64,000 nucleotides of DNA from Liquorilactobacillus aquaticus DSM 21051 (GCF_001436755.1 NZ_AYZD01000018.1:1-64000); one strand, 5' to 3'; numbered from the stretch's first letter, positions 1 through 8,553 are shown. Program-made: numbers and translations. Notes: a model not told the origin generated them from the letters alone.

Positions 1-92
1 TTTTATTATGGCACAACTGTCTAAAGATTTGTGTACCAAATACTAGGATAAGAGCAACATACAAAAGTGCATATAATATTTTTTTTAATAAA

Positions 93-698
93 CTAAAGAT
101 TGGAAAATTTTTTTATCCGATAAATCTGTGACCTTGATGTACCAATTGTTCTAGCAATCTGTGCAATTGGCACTGGTGGATTCTGCTGCAGCATTCTCAC
201 TATCTGATGATACAAATAACGTTTCCGGCGGTCAGGTGAATCTGGCGCATACAAACGGACGGCGCCTTTATAAGCGCCGCGTTGTTTAGCCAACTCGATC
301 CCCTGCCGCTGTCGTTCACGGATTTTGCGCCGTTCCTCTTCAGCTGTGTACTTATAGATCTCCAACACCAAGTTGGATAACAAAGCTTTCAGATTTTGGT
401 CCTCAACGCCTGCAAAACTTGGTAAGTCCAAAATGTTTAGCACTGCGCCCTTATGGCGGACTTCTTCAATAATTTCCGTTAAATCACGTGAACTTCGACC
501 TAAGCGATCCAAACTCAAGACAACAATCTCATCTTGATCATGAATATACTCCAACATAGCTTTTAATTGGAGTCGATCTGCATTCTTCCCCGAAATTTTT
601 TCGGCAAAGACTTTTTGTAACCCAGCTTTTTTGAGTGCGTCTAATTGACGATCTAAGTTCTGTTCAGTGGTACTCACCCGTGCATATCCAACTTTCAT
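93..698 (-). CDS. Serine recombinase (resolvase/invertase family)
   Basis: Small serine recombinase of about 201 residues from the chosen start. The N-terminus GYARVSTTEQNLDRQ carries the catalytic Ser (residue 9) and an essential Arg; SLDRLGRSSRDL holds the Arg pair of the active site. A long E-helix (about 100-140) is followed by a C-terminal helix-turn-helix (IAQIARTIGTSRSQIYRIKK) for site binding. Length and order match plasmid/transposon resolvases and invertases, not large serine integrases. An upstream in-frame start at 722 exists, but GGAAGGA lies 8 bases before the ATG at 698. A palindrome lies just upstream of the gene. Resolvase versus invertase cannot be told from sequence. Confidence 0.9.
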   Translation of the reverse strand: MKVGYARVSTTEQNLDRQLDALKKAGLQKVFAEKISGKNADRLQLKAMLEYIHDQDEIVVLSLDRLGRSSRDLTEIIEEVRHKGAVLNILDLPSFAGVEDQNLKALLSNLVLEIYKYTAEEERRKIRERQRQGIELAKQRGAYKGAVRLYAPDSPDRRKRYLYHQIVRMLQQNPPVPIAQIARTIGTSRSQIYRIKKFSNL

Positions 699-765
699 TT
701 TCCAAGTCCTTCCCTGGTACATCTAAATGGTACAGATGTTTTTCTTAATATAACACAACCAAAAA

Positions 766-786
766 AGTGTACCACTTGGGTACACT
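766..786. promoter_or_regulatory. Palindrome upstream of the recombinase, candidate res/operator site
   Basis: Perfect 8-base inverted repeat AGTGTACC-acttg-GGTACACT. A further GGTACA half-site lies at 729-734 and a GTGTACC at 31-37, on the other side of the gene. Serine resolvases commonly bind multi-subsite res regions next to their own gene, which also serve as operators; the assignment here is inferred. No gene was seen in 723-874. Confidence 0.5.
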
Positions 787-874
787 CAAAAAGTTCAAAG
801 GCTCTATTCTACTACAAACAATTAACACACTTATAAAATGCAACCCACATTGTATAGATGGCATCTGAAATCAT

Positions 875-1402
875 TTAACTAATTACACCCATGATAAAAG
901 CTAAAATACTGGTAATCAGTAATAATATACCCGCACGCTTAAATACGTATCTATACTGTATGAGTAACTCATCTGGGTAGATAAAAAATTTCAGAGGGTT
1001 ATCTGGATACTTGTCAATATACTTTTTTCTGATTACTTGTCCTCTTGCTACTGACTTTTGTGCAAAACTAGCACATAAAATAACTACTAGCATTAATAGA
1101 CTTATCAAGAAGAATACCATGCTTCCTGATTTATCAAAAAGATTCCGCAGACTGTACCCAAAAAGTACCAATAAAATAATAATAAAAATAATTGCTATAT
1201 TTATAACAAATACAATAAATCTACTCATATGAATTTTAAGATAGACCTGTTGCTTTTTTATTTGATCCTCAGTTAACTTAGCCCTTTCTTTTATACGAAA
1301 AACACGAATTTCTTTATTTATTTTATTAAGTTTTATCGACTGCACTATACCAAGTACTCCAAAAATAAACATTGCTGTTTCAGCTAACAGAATAATCAAC
1401 AT
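875..1402 (-). CDS. Hypothetical integral membrane protein, about four TM segments
   Basis: 175 residues, family not recognised. Hydrophobic segments at about 3-20, 62-84, 94-113 and 154-174 are separated by Lys/Arg-rich stretches (about 24-60 and 114-150), predicting four membrane passes. The start ATG is preceded by an AGAGAGG-like ribosome site at long spacing. A terminator separates it from the DUF1906 gene upstream, so it probably has its own promoter. Size, topology and position would fit an immunity or accessory membrane protein for the neighbouring DUF1906 protein, but nothing in the sequence proves this. Confidence 0.6.
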   Translation of the reverse strand: MLIILLAETAMFIFGVLGIVQSIKLNKINKEIRVFRIKERAKLTEDQIKKQQVYLKIHMSRFIVFVINIAIIFIIILLVLFGYSLRNLFDKSGSMVFFLISLLMLVVILCASFAQKSVARGQVIRKKYIDKYPDNPLKFFIYPDELLIQYRYVFKRAGILLLITSILAFIMGVIS

Positions 1403-1426
1403 AAAAAAATTAAATTTCCTCTCTAA

Positions 1427-1464
1427 AAAAGACTGTAAGTTAATTTTAACCCTTACAGTCTTTT
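1427..1464 (-). terminator. Terminator of the DUF1906 gene
   Basis: 13-base perfect stem AAAAGACTGTAAG / CTTACAGTCTTTT with a 12-base loop. On the minus strand the stem is followed by a T-run. It lies 34 bases after the stop codon of the DUF1906 gene. Confidence 0.8.
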
Positions 1465-1497
1465 ATTGTCACTAAAGCAATTGTATAATTTTAATTT

Positions 1498-3528
1498 TTA
1501 CGCTAAATCTGCGACTATCGTTGTAAAGAGAGTTACTGTTGCAGTTACAACCGCACCTACAACATCAGCCGGTAACATTCCCACAATTAATATAGCAGTC
1601 CCAGTAACTGCAACAGCAATTGCTGCAATTTGACCAATCTTCCCCAAAGCCTCGGCAAAAGTTCCCCAACTCGGAAAATCAGGCAAATTAATCTTGATTT
1701 CCAATGCAATAGTCAGCGCTTCATCAAGAACACCTTCATCAGTTTCAAACGCCGTCCATGCAAGTTCAAATGTGTATGAACCATCCGAGCCCGTTGTAGA
1801 TTTAACAGAAAGTTGTCCATTTTTAATTTCACTGGTGAAACTGAGTGTATTAAATTTATCGATAATAAGATCATTAACGATATTGTTCGAAGCACCCAGT
1901 GAATTTAGGAAACCATTCATACTTACTTCATCAACTTTACCGTTTTTAATGGTAATAACAGTGCTACCATCTGCTTTTTTGAATGAAGTAGTAATTTTAC
2001 CAGTAATTTTCATCCACTTCGTATCAAACATTGTAAATTCGACTTCTTGGTCATATTCACAATCCGGCCACAATGACTTCAAAGCAGCTTTCGCTGACAT
2101 CCCTGTAACTTTTCCAAATTTGGATACACCTTTATCTTTCCCGGAAGCAGCATCTTGATCAATATCAATCCCAGTTGAACCTGCTGTATATTCTGTAAAC
2201 TGATCAAAACTCCAGTTTGAAGGCATTTTAAAACCTAAATTGCCACTCCAGCCATAAGACATATTAGCGACAAAACTGTACTTGACTCCGATTTTTTCCG
2301 CATACAGACAAACATTACGCGTTCCATAGACCCCAACTTCGTAACCAGAATCTGCGACTGCAGCGAGAACTCCCTTCAGGTACGGAGTAACCGTTCCGTC
2401 AATATCACCATCTTGAATGTCAACATCAACCGCAAAGTAAATAGTAGTTCCTTCAGGAAAACCTAACTTACGTGCTGCAGCAGTTGCCATGCCGCCATCT
2501 GTTGTTCCTTGACTGTTTGTAAAATATTTTTCTTCATAACCGCCATCTTCATAAATTGGAAAGATGCTCAGACCAGCTGACGTAATCGCTGTAATTTCAT
2601 CAGCTGTTAGATTCTTAGGGCGCTCATTGCTGCCTGTCCCAACTGTTCCAGTAAGGTAACGGCCTACAATTTCAAAACCTGCATTTTTAAATTTGGCTAT
2701 TGCTGCTGACGTTAACTGTGTAGCTGTATCGAAAGCCGTTGAATCACGATCCGTATTTCCATTACTTGTTAATAATCCTTTGATAACAGTTAAGTCGGCC
2801 GTTGTAGTATAAGGTTCTAAGTGCATAAACTTGCGGAATGCCACAATTGCATTCCCTACTGTCTCAGTAAAGCTACCATCAAAAGCTCCTGTATAAAACC
2901 CATTGACATATAAACCATATTGGATAATCTGCACAATTTCACCTGTTGTTCCTTCAGAAACAGTAGGTGTTCTAGCAATGGTTTCTGCCCCATAGTTTCC
3001 ATTAGCTGTAGTTGCGTCTATCCCTTCAACTCGCTGCAACGCATAAATCAGTGCTGTATTGGTTCCCCGTTGATAAACACCATCACACGGTAGAATTCCT
3101 AAATCATTACTATATTTTTTATTCAATGTCTGTTGCATTTCACGGATTCTCTTATCACCATTCTCTAGCAAGGTGAAAGCACTCATATCAAACAAAGCAG
3201 CCATTAAGTTAACCGTTAAATTACCGTCAGCATCCAACCCTGCATTACTCTGCAGAGATTTAATTGCCGCAGCTAGATCTTCATCATAACTTTCTGTAAA
3301 ACTATTCGGACTAATACCTTTGCACCAAAAAGCTCCTTTAATCAGTTTAACGATCTTACTTGAAGAATTTTTCTTAATAGTATTGATTACTTTTGCTAGA
3401 GCAGCTTTAGTTTGATCGCCAAAGCCTTCGCCTAGCTCAGTCAGTTTTAGTTCATACTGCAAGGCTTCACGTAAACTGTAGATTATCGCCCAACCTGTTT
3501 GCCCATTTTCGGGAGCCTTTTTTAGCAT
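1498..3528 (-). CDS. DUF1906 (Rv2525c-like, GH-like) protein with peptidoglycan-binding-like N-terminus
   Basis: 676 residues. Residues 1-270 contain peptidoglycan-binding-like units (GTTGEIVQIIQYGLYVNG and GAFDGSFTETVGNAIVAFRK are typical). Residues about 275-460 form a DUF1906 glycoside-hydrolase-like TIM barrel: FEIVGRYLTGTVG, FPIYEDGG, TTIYFAVDVD, YEVGVYGTRNVC and FDQFTEY mark its strands. Residues 470-620 are of unknown fold, and 632-676 form two very hydrophobic Ala/Val/Ile segments. There is no N-terminal signal peptide. The family is associated with cell-wall polysaccharide; catalysis is unproven. It lies downstream of a PadR gene and a membrane protein gene in the same direction. A secreted wall-active or membrane-inserting effector is possible. 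Confidence 0.8.
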   Translation of the reverse strand: MLKKAPENGQTGWAIIYSLREALQYELKLTELGEGFGDQTKAALAKVINTIKKNSSSKIVKLIKGAFWCKGISPNSFTESYDEDLAAAIKSLQSNAGLDADGNLTVNLMAALFDMSAFTLLENGDKRIREMQQTLNKKYSNDLGILPCDGVYQRGTNTALIYALQRVEGIDATTANGNYGAETIARTPTVSEGTTGEIVQIIQYGLYVNGFYTGAFDGSFTETVGNAIVAFRKFMHLEPYTTTADLTVIKGLLTSNGNTDRDSTAFDTATQLTSAAIAKFKNAGFEIVGRYLTGTVGTGSNERPKNLTADEITAITSAGLSIFPIYEDGGYEEKYFTNSQGTTDGGMATAAARKLGFPEGTTIYFAVDVDIQDGDIDGTVTPYLKGVLAAVADSGYEVGVYGTRNVCLYAEKIGVKYSFVANMSYGWSGNLGFKMPSNWSFDQFTEYTAGSTGIDIDQDAASGKDKGVSKFGKVTGMSAKAALKSLWPDCEYDQEVEFTMFDTKWMKITGKITTSFKKADGSTVITIKNGKVDEVSMNGFLNSLGASNNIVNDLIIDKFNTLSFTSEIKNGQLSVKSTTGSDGSYTFELAWTAFETDEGVLDEALTIALEIKINLPDFPSWGTFAEALGKIGQIAAIAVAVTGTAILIVGMLPADVVGAVVTATVTLFTTIVADLA

Positions 3529-3559
3529 ATTCCCTTTAATAACTATAATCTAAAATAAC

Positions 3560-4416
3560 TTAATCACGCGCTATTTTCTTCATTTCAATTCTTCCCCAGA
3601 TTATATTGATCAAGAAACCACCAATTGCTGCACCGGCTGCTAAAAATTTAATATTGCTAGAACCTACAATTGCCAGCAACACAGGAATCCTCTGCAAAAT
3701 TCCAACTGCAGCCATTAAAACAACAAAGGGAGTGATTGAATACAGTTCTCTTTTTTTGCCCATAATAATCCAGCCGAGAAAAATAGCTACAAAAGTTAGC
3801 ATTAAGATCACGTCACCCGGATAGGTCAACTTAATTATCCAAATTGGTGGTGTGAGCATGCTGATTGCTACAAATATACCAATGATACAGGCAAAGAAAA
3901 TAGTTCCAATGATAAACTGCACAATTTTTGACTTTCTGACTGGGTTATTCCCATTCAGATAAATGGACTTGTGAACTGCTTCAAAAACAATCACTACCAT
4001 TCCAACAGAAAGCAATGCAATCAACAAATATTCAACAACATTTATTTTAAGCGGACCCATTTTTGCAAAGTCACTAATAAAGGAAATCGCCAATATATTC
4101 CAATTGGCAACATTATTAATTCGATGATTTCTCTATAACCTGTATGCTTAAAATTCTTAATCATGCTATCGGCAAGTTTTCGACTGTTCTTACCAAAATA
4201 TTCTTGTGCTGTTTGTCCATTTTCCTGAGCTTCGATCAGATCAATACAAACATTATAAGTTTGTTCGGTCACATCTAGCTCATCATAAAAGATACTGGCT
4301 GTAATCAAGTATTCCCTGAAATCATCAAAAAATGTAGCATTTTCACCTTTTAATTTTTTTGCTGACTCGTTCAACTTATTTCTGATACCTTCAACCTGTT
4401 TGTCTTTGCTACTCAT
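3560..4416 (-). pseudogene. PadR-associated membrane protein (DUF1129/HAAS-like), frameshifted
   Basis: Two overlapping frames read as one protein. The first (from ATG 4416, about 124 codons) is a soluble region ending GQTAQEYFGKNSRKLADSMI then REIIELIMLPIGIYW. The second, ending at 3560, continues with LAISFISDFAKMGPLKIN and about five TM segments. Joining them needs two bases fewer in an ATATAT run near 4098: GGAATATTGG would give GILAISFISD. Soluble N-terminus plus multi-TM C-terminus, next to padR, is the layout of PadR-linked DUF1129/HAAS proteins; the exact family is uncertain. It may be a real mutation, a slippage-switchable gene or a sequencing error. Confidence 0.65.
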
Positions 4417-4427
4417 CAATTCTCCCC

Positions 4428-4742
4428 CTATTTAAATATCTGCCTAACACTTTCATTTATTTCCTGCCAATCCCGCATGAATATTGTTAGCTCTTCTTGT
4501 CCAATTGAAGTTACGCTAAAATACTTGCGGCTTTGGCCCTTCCGGCGAAGACTTCATTACACCACTAATCAGCTTTTTTTCTCTAATTTCTGTAAAATTG
4601 GATAAATTGTTCCGCCAATTACGTCATTAAATCCGGCTGTACGTAAGTCCTGGACTAGCTAATAACCATAGGTTTCGTGTTTGGAAATCACTTGCAGTAC
4701 GCATCCTTCAAGTACACCTTTTAGCATTTGTGTCTTACTCAA
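4428..4742 (-). pseudogene. PadR-family transcriptional regulator, degraded
   Basis: From TTG at 4742 (AAGGAGGAG 11 bases upstream) the reading is SKTQMLKGVLEGCVLQVI, SKHETYGY, stop, LVQDLRTAGF, GGTIYPILQKLEKK: a PadR winged helix with TAG where the family usually has Glu (YGYEL). After the A-run at about 4580 the sense frame shifts (LISGVMKSSPEGPKP) and shifts back at RKYFSVTSIGQEELTIF. There is therefore one nonsense codon and two compensating one-base indels over about 105 codons, the usual PadR length. The two genes downstream would form its operon. Confidence 0.85.
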
Positions 4743-4763
4743 ACAGATAACTCCTCCTTAACT

Positions 4764-4852
4764 AGTATGTAATACTAACTACCGTAAACAAAAGATAACA
4801 TAGAGGGAGGTAGTTTGTAAAACATAGTAGTTAAAAATTGTTATTACATACT
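4764..4852. promoter_or_regulatory. Inverted-repeat pair upstream of padR, candidate PadR operator
   Basis: AGTATGTAAT at 4764-4773 and its exact reverse complement ATTACATACT at 4843-4852; the first also forms a local palindrome AGTATGTAATACT. PadR proteins typically bind ATGT/ACAT-type palindromes in their own promoter, so this is the likely autoregulatory region of the broken padR operon. Confidence 0.45.
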
Positions 4853-4867
4853 CATTTCTTAACTATT

Positions 4868-5043
4868 TTAATTAAAATTAGTTATTGTTCTTAATTCCAG
4901 CACTTCCGCACCAATATTACTTAGAAATTGCGAGTCGTGTTCAATTATCAGCATCGTCGGCTTGTATTTCGTAATTAGTTGTTCAATTTGTTTACGATTA
5001 TTGATATCAAGATAATTAAGTGGCTCATCCCACACATAAAGTA
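4868..5043 (-). pseudogene. ABC-F ATPase, C-terminal remnant
   Basis: About 58 codons on the minus strand read YVWDEPLNYLDINN, then KPTMLIIEHDSQFLSNIGAE and a TAA at 4868. WDEPLNYLD is the Walker B/D-loop of the second ATPase domain of ABC-F proteins of the Lsa/Vga/Msr type (ribosome protection against antibiotics), and IEHD is the H-loop. Everything upstream of the second Walker B is missing, and homology stops at a hairpin element. Dead fragment. Confidence 0.8.
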
Positions 5044-5049
5044 TAGTAA

Positions 5050-5089
5050 AAGAGGTATCAAGATTATCGTCACAGTCTTGATACCTCTT
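5050..5089. repeat. 14-base inverted repeat at the ABC-F breakpoint
   Basis: Perfect stem AAGAGGTATCAAGA (5050-5063) and TCTTGATACCTCTT (5076-5089), loop 12 bases. It stands exactly where the ABC-F homology ends, so it may be the end of an element that truncated the gene. Confidence 0.55.
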
Positions 5090-5119
5090 ACTTTAGGATG
5101 TTTGACGAAGAACCGAAAT

Positions 5120-5173
5120 AAAAGAACAACTCCCTATTCTTAGAAAATTTTGAGAATAAGGAGTTGTTCTTTT
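5120..5173. terminator. Long hairpin, probable terminator
   Basis: AAAAGAACAACTCC / GGAGTTGTTCTTTT, 14 perfect pairs extended inward after one mismatch by ATTCT/AGAAT. T-rich on both strands, so it could act in both directions. It lies downstream of the flavoprotein operon and may end it. Confidence 0.6.
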
Positions 5174-5249
5174 ATAAGTGTTTGAAGTTAATAATAGATA
5201 CAAATTTTGTACTGTATAGTTAGCATTAGCCAGTGTAGCTGGCTAAATA

Positions 5250-5825
5250 TTAAACTTCGCGAACGAGTTTTAAGTCCTCTCGATTATCAGCAACAAATTG
5301 CAGATAATGAGTAAAGCATTCTTCTAAAAAGGAGGTAGTTTTATTATTCGTCAATTGGGATTGGTTATCGAATTGCTCCTTAGCATTACTTAATAAGAAT
5401 TCATGACCTGGCATGACAAAAGCATTAACACCAGGAGAATTTAAAATCTGACGAAGATTGTCTTGAGCACGTGCTGTTCCTTGAACTCCTAAGGAAGCAC
5501 CGACAATCATTATTGGCTGAGTTATGAACGGATGTGTGGCTGCCGACAGCTATTCTATCGTACTTTTAAGTGCTGCAGTAATCGCATGATCGTACTCAGG
5601 TGTAGCAATAATAATTCCATCAGCGGCAGCTAACTGATCACTCAAAGTATAAACACTCTCAGGAATATCGGCTAATCCTTCTTCGCTGAACAACGGAATA
5701 TCAGCTATTTCAGCCAATGCAATAGTAGCATCGTTAATAAAATGTTGTTGCATATACGTTAAGAGCATACGATTATATGAGATTTGAGCGTTCGTTCCCA
5801 CTAATCCTACTAAGTTAAGTGACAT
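5250..5825 (-). pseudogene. NADPH-dependent FMN reductase with one in-frame amber codon
   Basis: Reads as one 191-codon frame from ATG 5825 (LNLVGLVGTNAQISYNRMLL, then GIIIATPEYDHAITAALKST) to 5250 except for TAG at 5550-5552. The residues around it, ALKSTIE-stop-LSAATHPF, show that the codon replaces a Trp (TGG to TAG); no frameshift is present. The fold is flavodoxin-like FMN_red: the GTN loop binds FMN phosphate and TPEYDHAI is the family motif. It follows the MFS and flavoprotein genes without a gap and would have supplied reduced flavin to the flavoprotein. Readthrough or recent inactivation are both possible. Confidence 0.85.
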
Positions 5826-7022
5826 CTAAATTTCCTCCGGTTTCTGATTAAGTTTGTGATTCCGTTTATCAACTATAGTATAAACGGCCATAATAATAGT
5901 CAAAATGGCGAATCCCCAGCTGCACAACATCAAGACAAAGTAAGGCTGATCGTTCCCAAATAAGTTCGCAACACCATTAACTAAAGTTGGTGATAAAAAA
6001 GCACCTAAGTTAATACCCACTAGAATAATAGAGGTCGATAAGTTTCCAGAATTAGCTGGAGCTATTTGAGCTGCTCGGTAAAAAGCCTGTGGGAAAACCC
6101 AGCCAAAGAAAATTCCACAAATGATAACACCAAGTGTCACTACCAAGACACTAGTTGCCGTAGCGACAATCATAAAACCAATTGAAATACCTAATAGAGC
6201 AATGGGTAAAATAAAGTTACCAAGAAATTTACTAATTTTCCCGAATGGCATGCTAGCAAACATCGAAGCTGCTCCCATTCCGGCCAAAATACTTGAAGCA
6301 ATTGCAGGAGTGGTAATGTGTTGTGCAGTCACAAAACTAGCTAGTTTAATCGTCATCATCATGAACATTCCAAAAATTATAAGCATTAAAAACGCAAGCA
6401 TAAAGACGTGAACATTAGTTGACTGTTTTGGTGCCTTTTTATTTTCACCAGCTCTATGTTCAATCGGAATCTTAACAAAAAGACCAAACATCAATAAAGG
6501 AATCATTGCAATTAAGTAACCTGCAAATGCTGTTTTCCAGCCAGCAAGAACCAAAACACCCAGTAATAAACCAAAACCAGCATTTCCTAAATTCTGTGAG
6601 GTATTTTGATAGCCTAGCATATCTGCTAGTTCTTGCTTTTTATAGAAACGGTACATTAAACTAACAGCAAATGGGTTAAAAAGTCCAATCCCAAGGCCCA
6701 TGATGAAGCGAGCAATTATAATGATCGTGTAATTAGTAATAAAAACAGGAGTTAATCCTCCAACTAAGTACATTATCAAACCACCCATGATCGTGCGCTT
6801 AATTCCAAATTTATGGGCAATTAGAGTTGAAAACATAATCATGAGTAACACACCCAAATTAGGTAAGGTTGAGATCATTTCAACTTGCGCGCTAGTTTGC
6901 TCCGTAAATGTTTTTTCCATTAACGGAATGGCAATTGCAACTGACGGTGCAGTCATTGATAAAATCGAAAGAGATAGGATTGATAACTTGAATAACCAAC
7001 TGTGTGATTTAATATTTTCCAT
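5826..7022 (-). CDS. MFS transporter, 12 TM
   Basis: 398 residues with about 12 hydrophobic segments and a basic cytoplasmic loop near 190-205 (IEHRAGENKKAPKQ) dividing two six-helix halves, as in the major facilitator superfamily. The loop after TM2 (AHKFGIKRTIMGG) resembles the MFS G-x-x-x-[DK]-R signature. AGGAGGG lies 8 bases before the start. It sits between the flavoprotein gene (19-base gap) and the FMN reductase, so it probably imports the acceptor or exports the reduced product of that system. Substrate unknown. Confidence 0.85.
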   Translation of the reverse strand: MENIKSHSWLFKLSILSLSILSMTAPSVAIAIPLMEKTFTEQTSAQVEMISTLPNLGVLLMIMFSTLIAHKFGIKRTIMGGLIMYLVGGLTPVFITNYTIIIIARFIMGLGIGLFNPFAVSLMYRFYKKQELADMLGYQNTSQNLGNAGFGLLLGVLVLAGWKTAFAGYLIAMIPLLMFGLFVKIPIEHRAGENKKAPKQSTNVHVFMLAFLMLIIFGMFMMMTIKLASFVTAQHITTPAIASSILAGMGAASMFASMPFGKISKFLGNFILPIALLGISIGFMIVATATSVLVVTLGVIICGIFFGWVFPQAFYRAAQIAPANSGNLSTSIILVGINLGAFLSPTLVNGVANLFGNDQPYFVLMLCSWGFAILTIIMAVYTIVDKRNHKLNQKPEEI

Positions 7023-7041
7023 AAGATTAAGCCCTCCTAGC

Positions 7042-8553
7042 CTATTTTTTTACCAATTTATCATTTTTAGTTTTTATATATTCACTAGCGCTTGTCCCAG
7101 CAATTCGTCCAGATGTCCAAGTAAAACCAGAAGCTAAACCTTCATAAGCAGGATAACAGTGGCCCTGATAATAACCACCAGCATTAGCTCCACCCGTATA
7201 GAGACCAGGAATAGGTTTGAATTTGTCATCCAAAACGTTTAAATTAGTATCAACACGAACTCCACCTACAGTACCTAGGTAAGCGACTTGAGCGGTAAAA
7301 GCATAAAAGGGACCTTGTTCCACTGCATAGACAAGTGACTGCCCAGACTTTGCGAAATCAGTATCGACACGATTATGAACATTATGATTATACGCAGTAA
7401 CTGCCCGTACCAAGGTATCTGCATCCATGCCAGCAGCTGCTGCTAATTCAGCCAAAGTATTTCCCTTAAAAGCAGTTCCAGCAGCAACAGACTCGTTGGC
7501 GAGTTTAGTGAAATCACCAGGCTCAGTATTAGCACCAGGTCCAGCTTTAGAGATTTCGAGTTGGCCACCATTTTTGGTAAAGTCGTCAAGAGTTGCTTGA
7601 TCAACTACAAAATAATATTTGCCACCAACAGAGTACCCAGCGTTAGCCCATTCAACAGTGTCATAAACCACATCTTCATTAGTAAATCGTTCACCTTTAG
7701 GACTTACCCAGAATAATGGTGTCAATAATAATTGAGTTAAAGCGGAATTAGAGAAACCAGCTAAATGTTCCTTTGAAGTTTTCTGAGTAACTTTGGATTT
7801 AGCAAGTTGAGCAGCATGAATTAAGGCTGTTCCATCAATATTGATCCCACCGGCAGCAATAATTGCCTTAAGTCCTTCACCATTATTGGGCACTCCTAAT
7901 TGACGCAAGTTGTGCGTATGCATTGTCTTGGCAACTAAACCACTGTCACCCCCAAAGCCGCCTGTTGCAACAATAGCCGCCTGTGCTTCAACTTCAATGA
8001 CTTCACCATTAGCATTGGTGGCTGTGATGCCAATAACTTGACCAGTACTGTCTTGCTCAATAGCTTGCATAGTGACATTAAATTCAAACTTAACACCTTC
8101 ATCAGTCAAGGTTTGCTGAATACGTTCGTAACTACCAGTTTTATCCTGATACATATGATAAACACCACCTTGGTAATCACGATTACGATGTGCAAATTGT
8201 GTCGTATCAGCGGTAGCATTTAATTTAATATGCATTCCCATCTTCTCGATCCATGCTAAGGTATCAGCCGCAGAGGTAACAATTTTGTGAACTAATGCCC
8301 CGTTAGAAATGTTGTGATTGTAACTAGTCAACTGACGAATAGCTTCAGCTTTGGACATGACCATACCACGTTCACGCTGTTCCTTGGAGTCGACAGCAAA
8401 GAAACCACTTGAGATTTTAGTGTTTCCACCGATTTGAGATTGTTTTTCTAAAACTAAGACTTGTAAACCATGTTCAGCTGCAGCATGCGCAGCAGCTAAT
8501 CCAGTTCCACCAGCACCAGTGACAACAACATCCGTTTTGATTGTTTTAGTCAT
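7042..8553 (-). CDS. FAD-dependent reductase, fumarate/urocanate/vinylphenol-reductase-like
   Basis: About 503 residues. The Rossmann motif VVVTGAGGTGLAAAHAAAEHG with EKQSQIGGNTKISSG binds FAD; the C-terminal TGGANAGGYYQGHCYPAYEG and SGRIAG match the FAD_binding_2 fumarate-reductase-flavoprotein family. There is no haem or FMN_bind domain and no signal peptide, so it is cytoplasmic and needs an external electron source, plausibly the FMN reductase two genes on. Relatives in lactobacilli reduce fumarate, urocanate, hydroxycinnamates or vinylphenols; the substrate here is not decided. The ATG at 8553 has AGGAGTG just upstream; 8562 is less likely. Confidence 0.85.
   Translation of the reverse strand: MTKTIKTDVVVTGAGGTGLAAAHAAAEHGLQVLVLEKQSQIGGNTKISSGFFAVDSKEQRERGMVMSKAEAIRQLTSYNHNISNGALVHKIVTSAADTLAWIEKMGMHIKLNATADTTQFAHRNRDYQGGVYHMYQDKTGSYERIQQTLTDEGVKFEFNVTMQAIEQDSTGQVIGITATNANGEVIEVEAQAAIVATGGFGGDSGLVAKTMHTHNLRQLGVPNNGEGLKAIIAAGGINIDGTALIHAAQLAKSKVTQKTSKEHLAGFSNSALTQLLLTPLFWVSPKGERFTNEDVVYDTVEWANAGYSVGGKYYFVVDQATLDDFTKNGGQLEISKAGPGANTEPGDFTKLANESVAAGTAFKGNTLAELAAAAGMDADTLVRAVTAYNHNVHNRVDTDFAKSGQSLVYAVEQGPFYAFTAQVAYLGTVGGVRVDTNLNVLDDKFKPIPGLYTGGANAGGYYQGHCYPAYEGLASGFTWTSGRIAGTSASEYIKTKNDKLVKK

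Noticed and set aside
1694-2158. 154-residue plus-strand frame inside the DUF1906 gene
   Set aside because: It is a mirror of a long minus-strand coding region with no ribosome site and Ser-rich composition.
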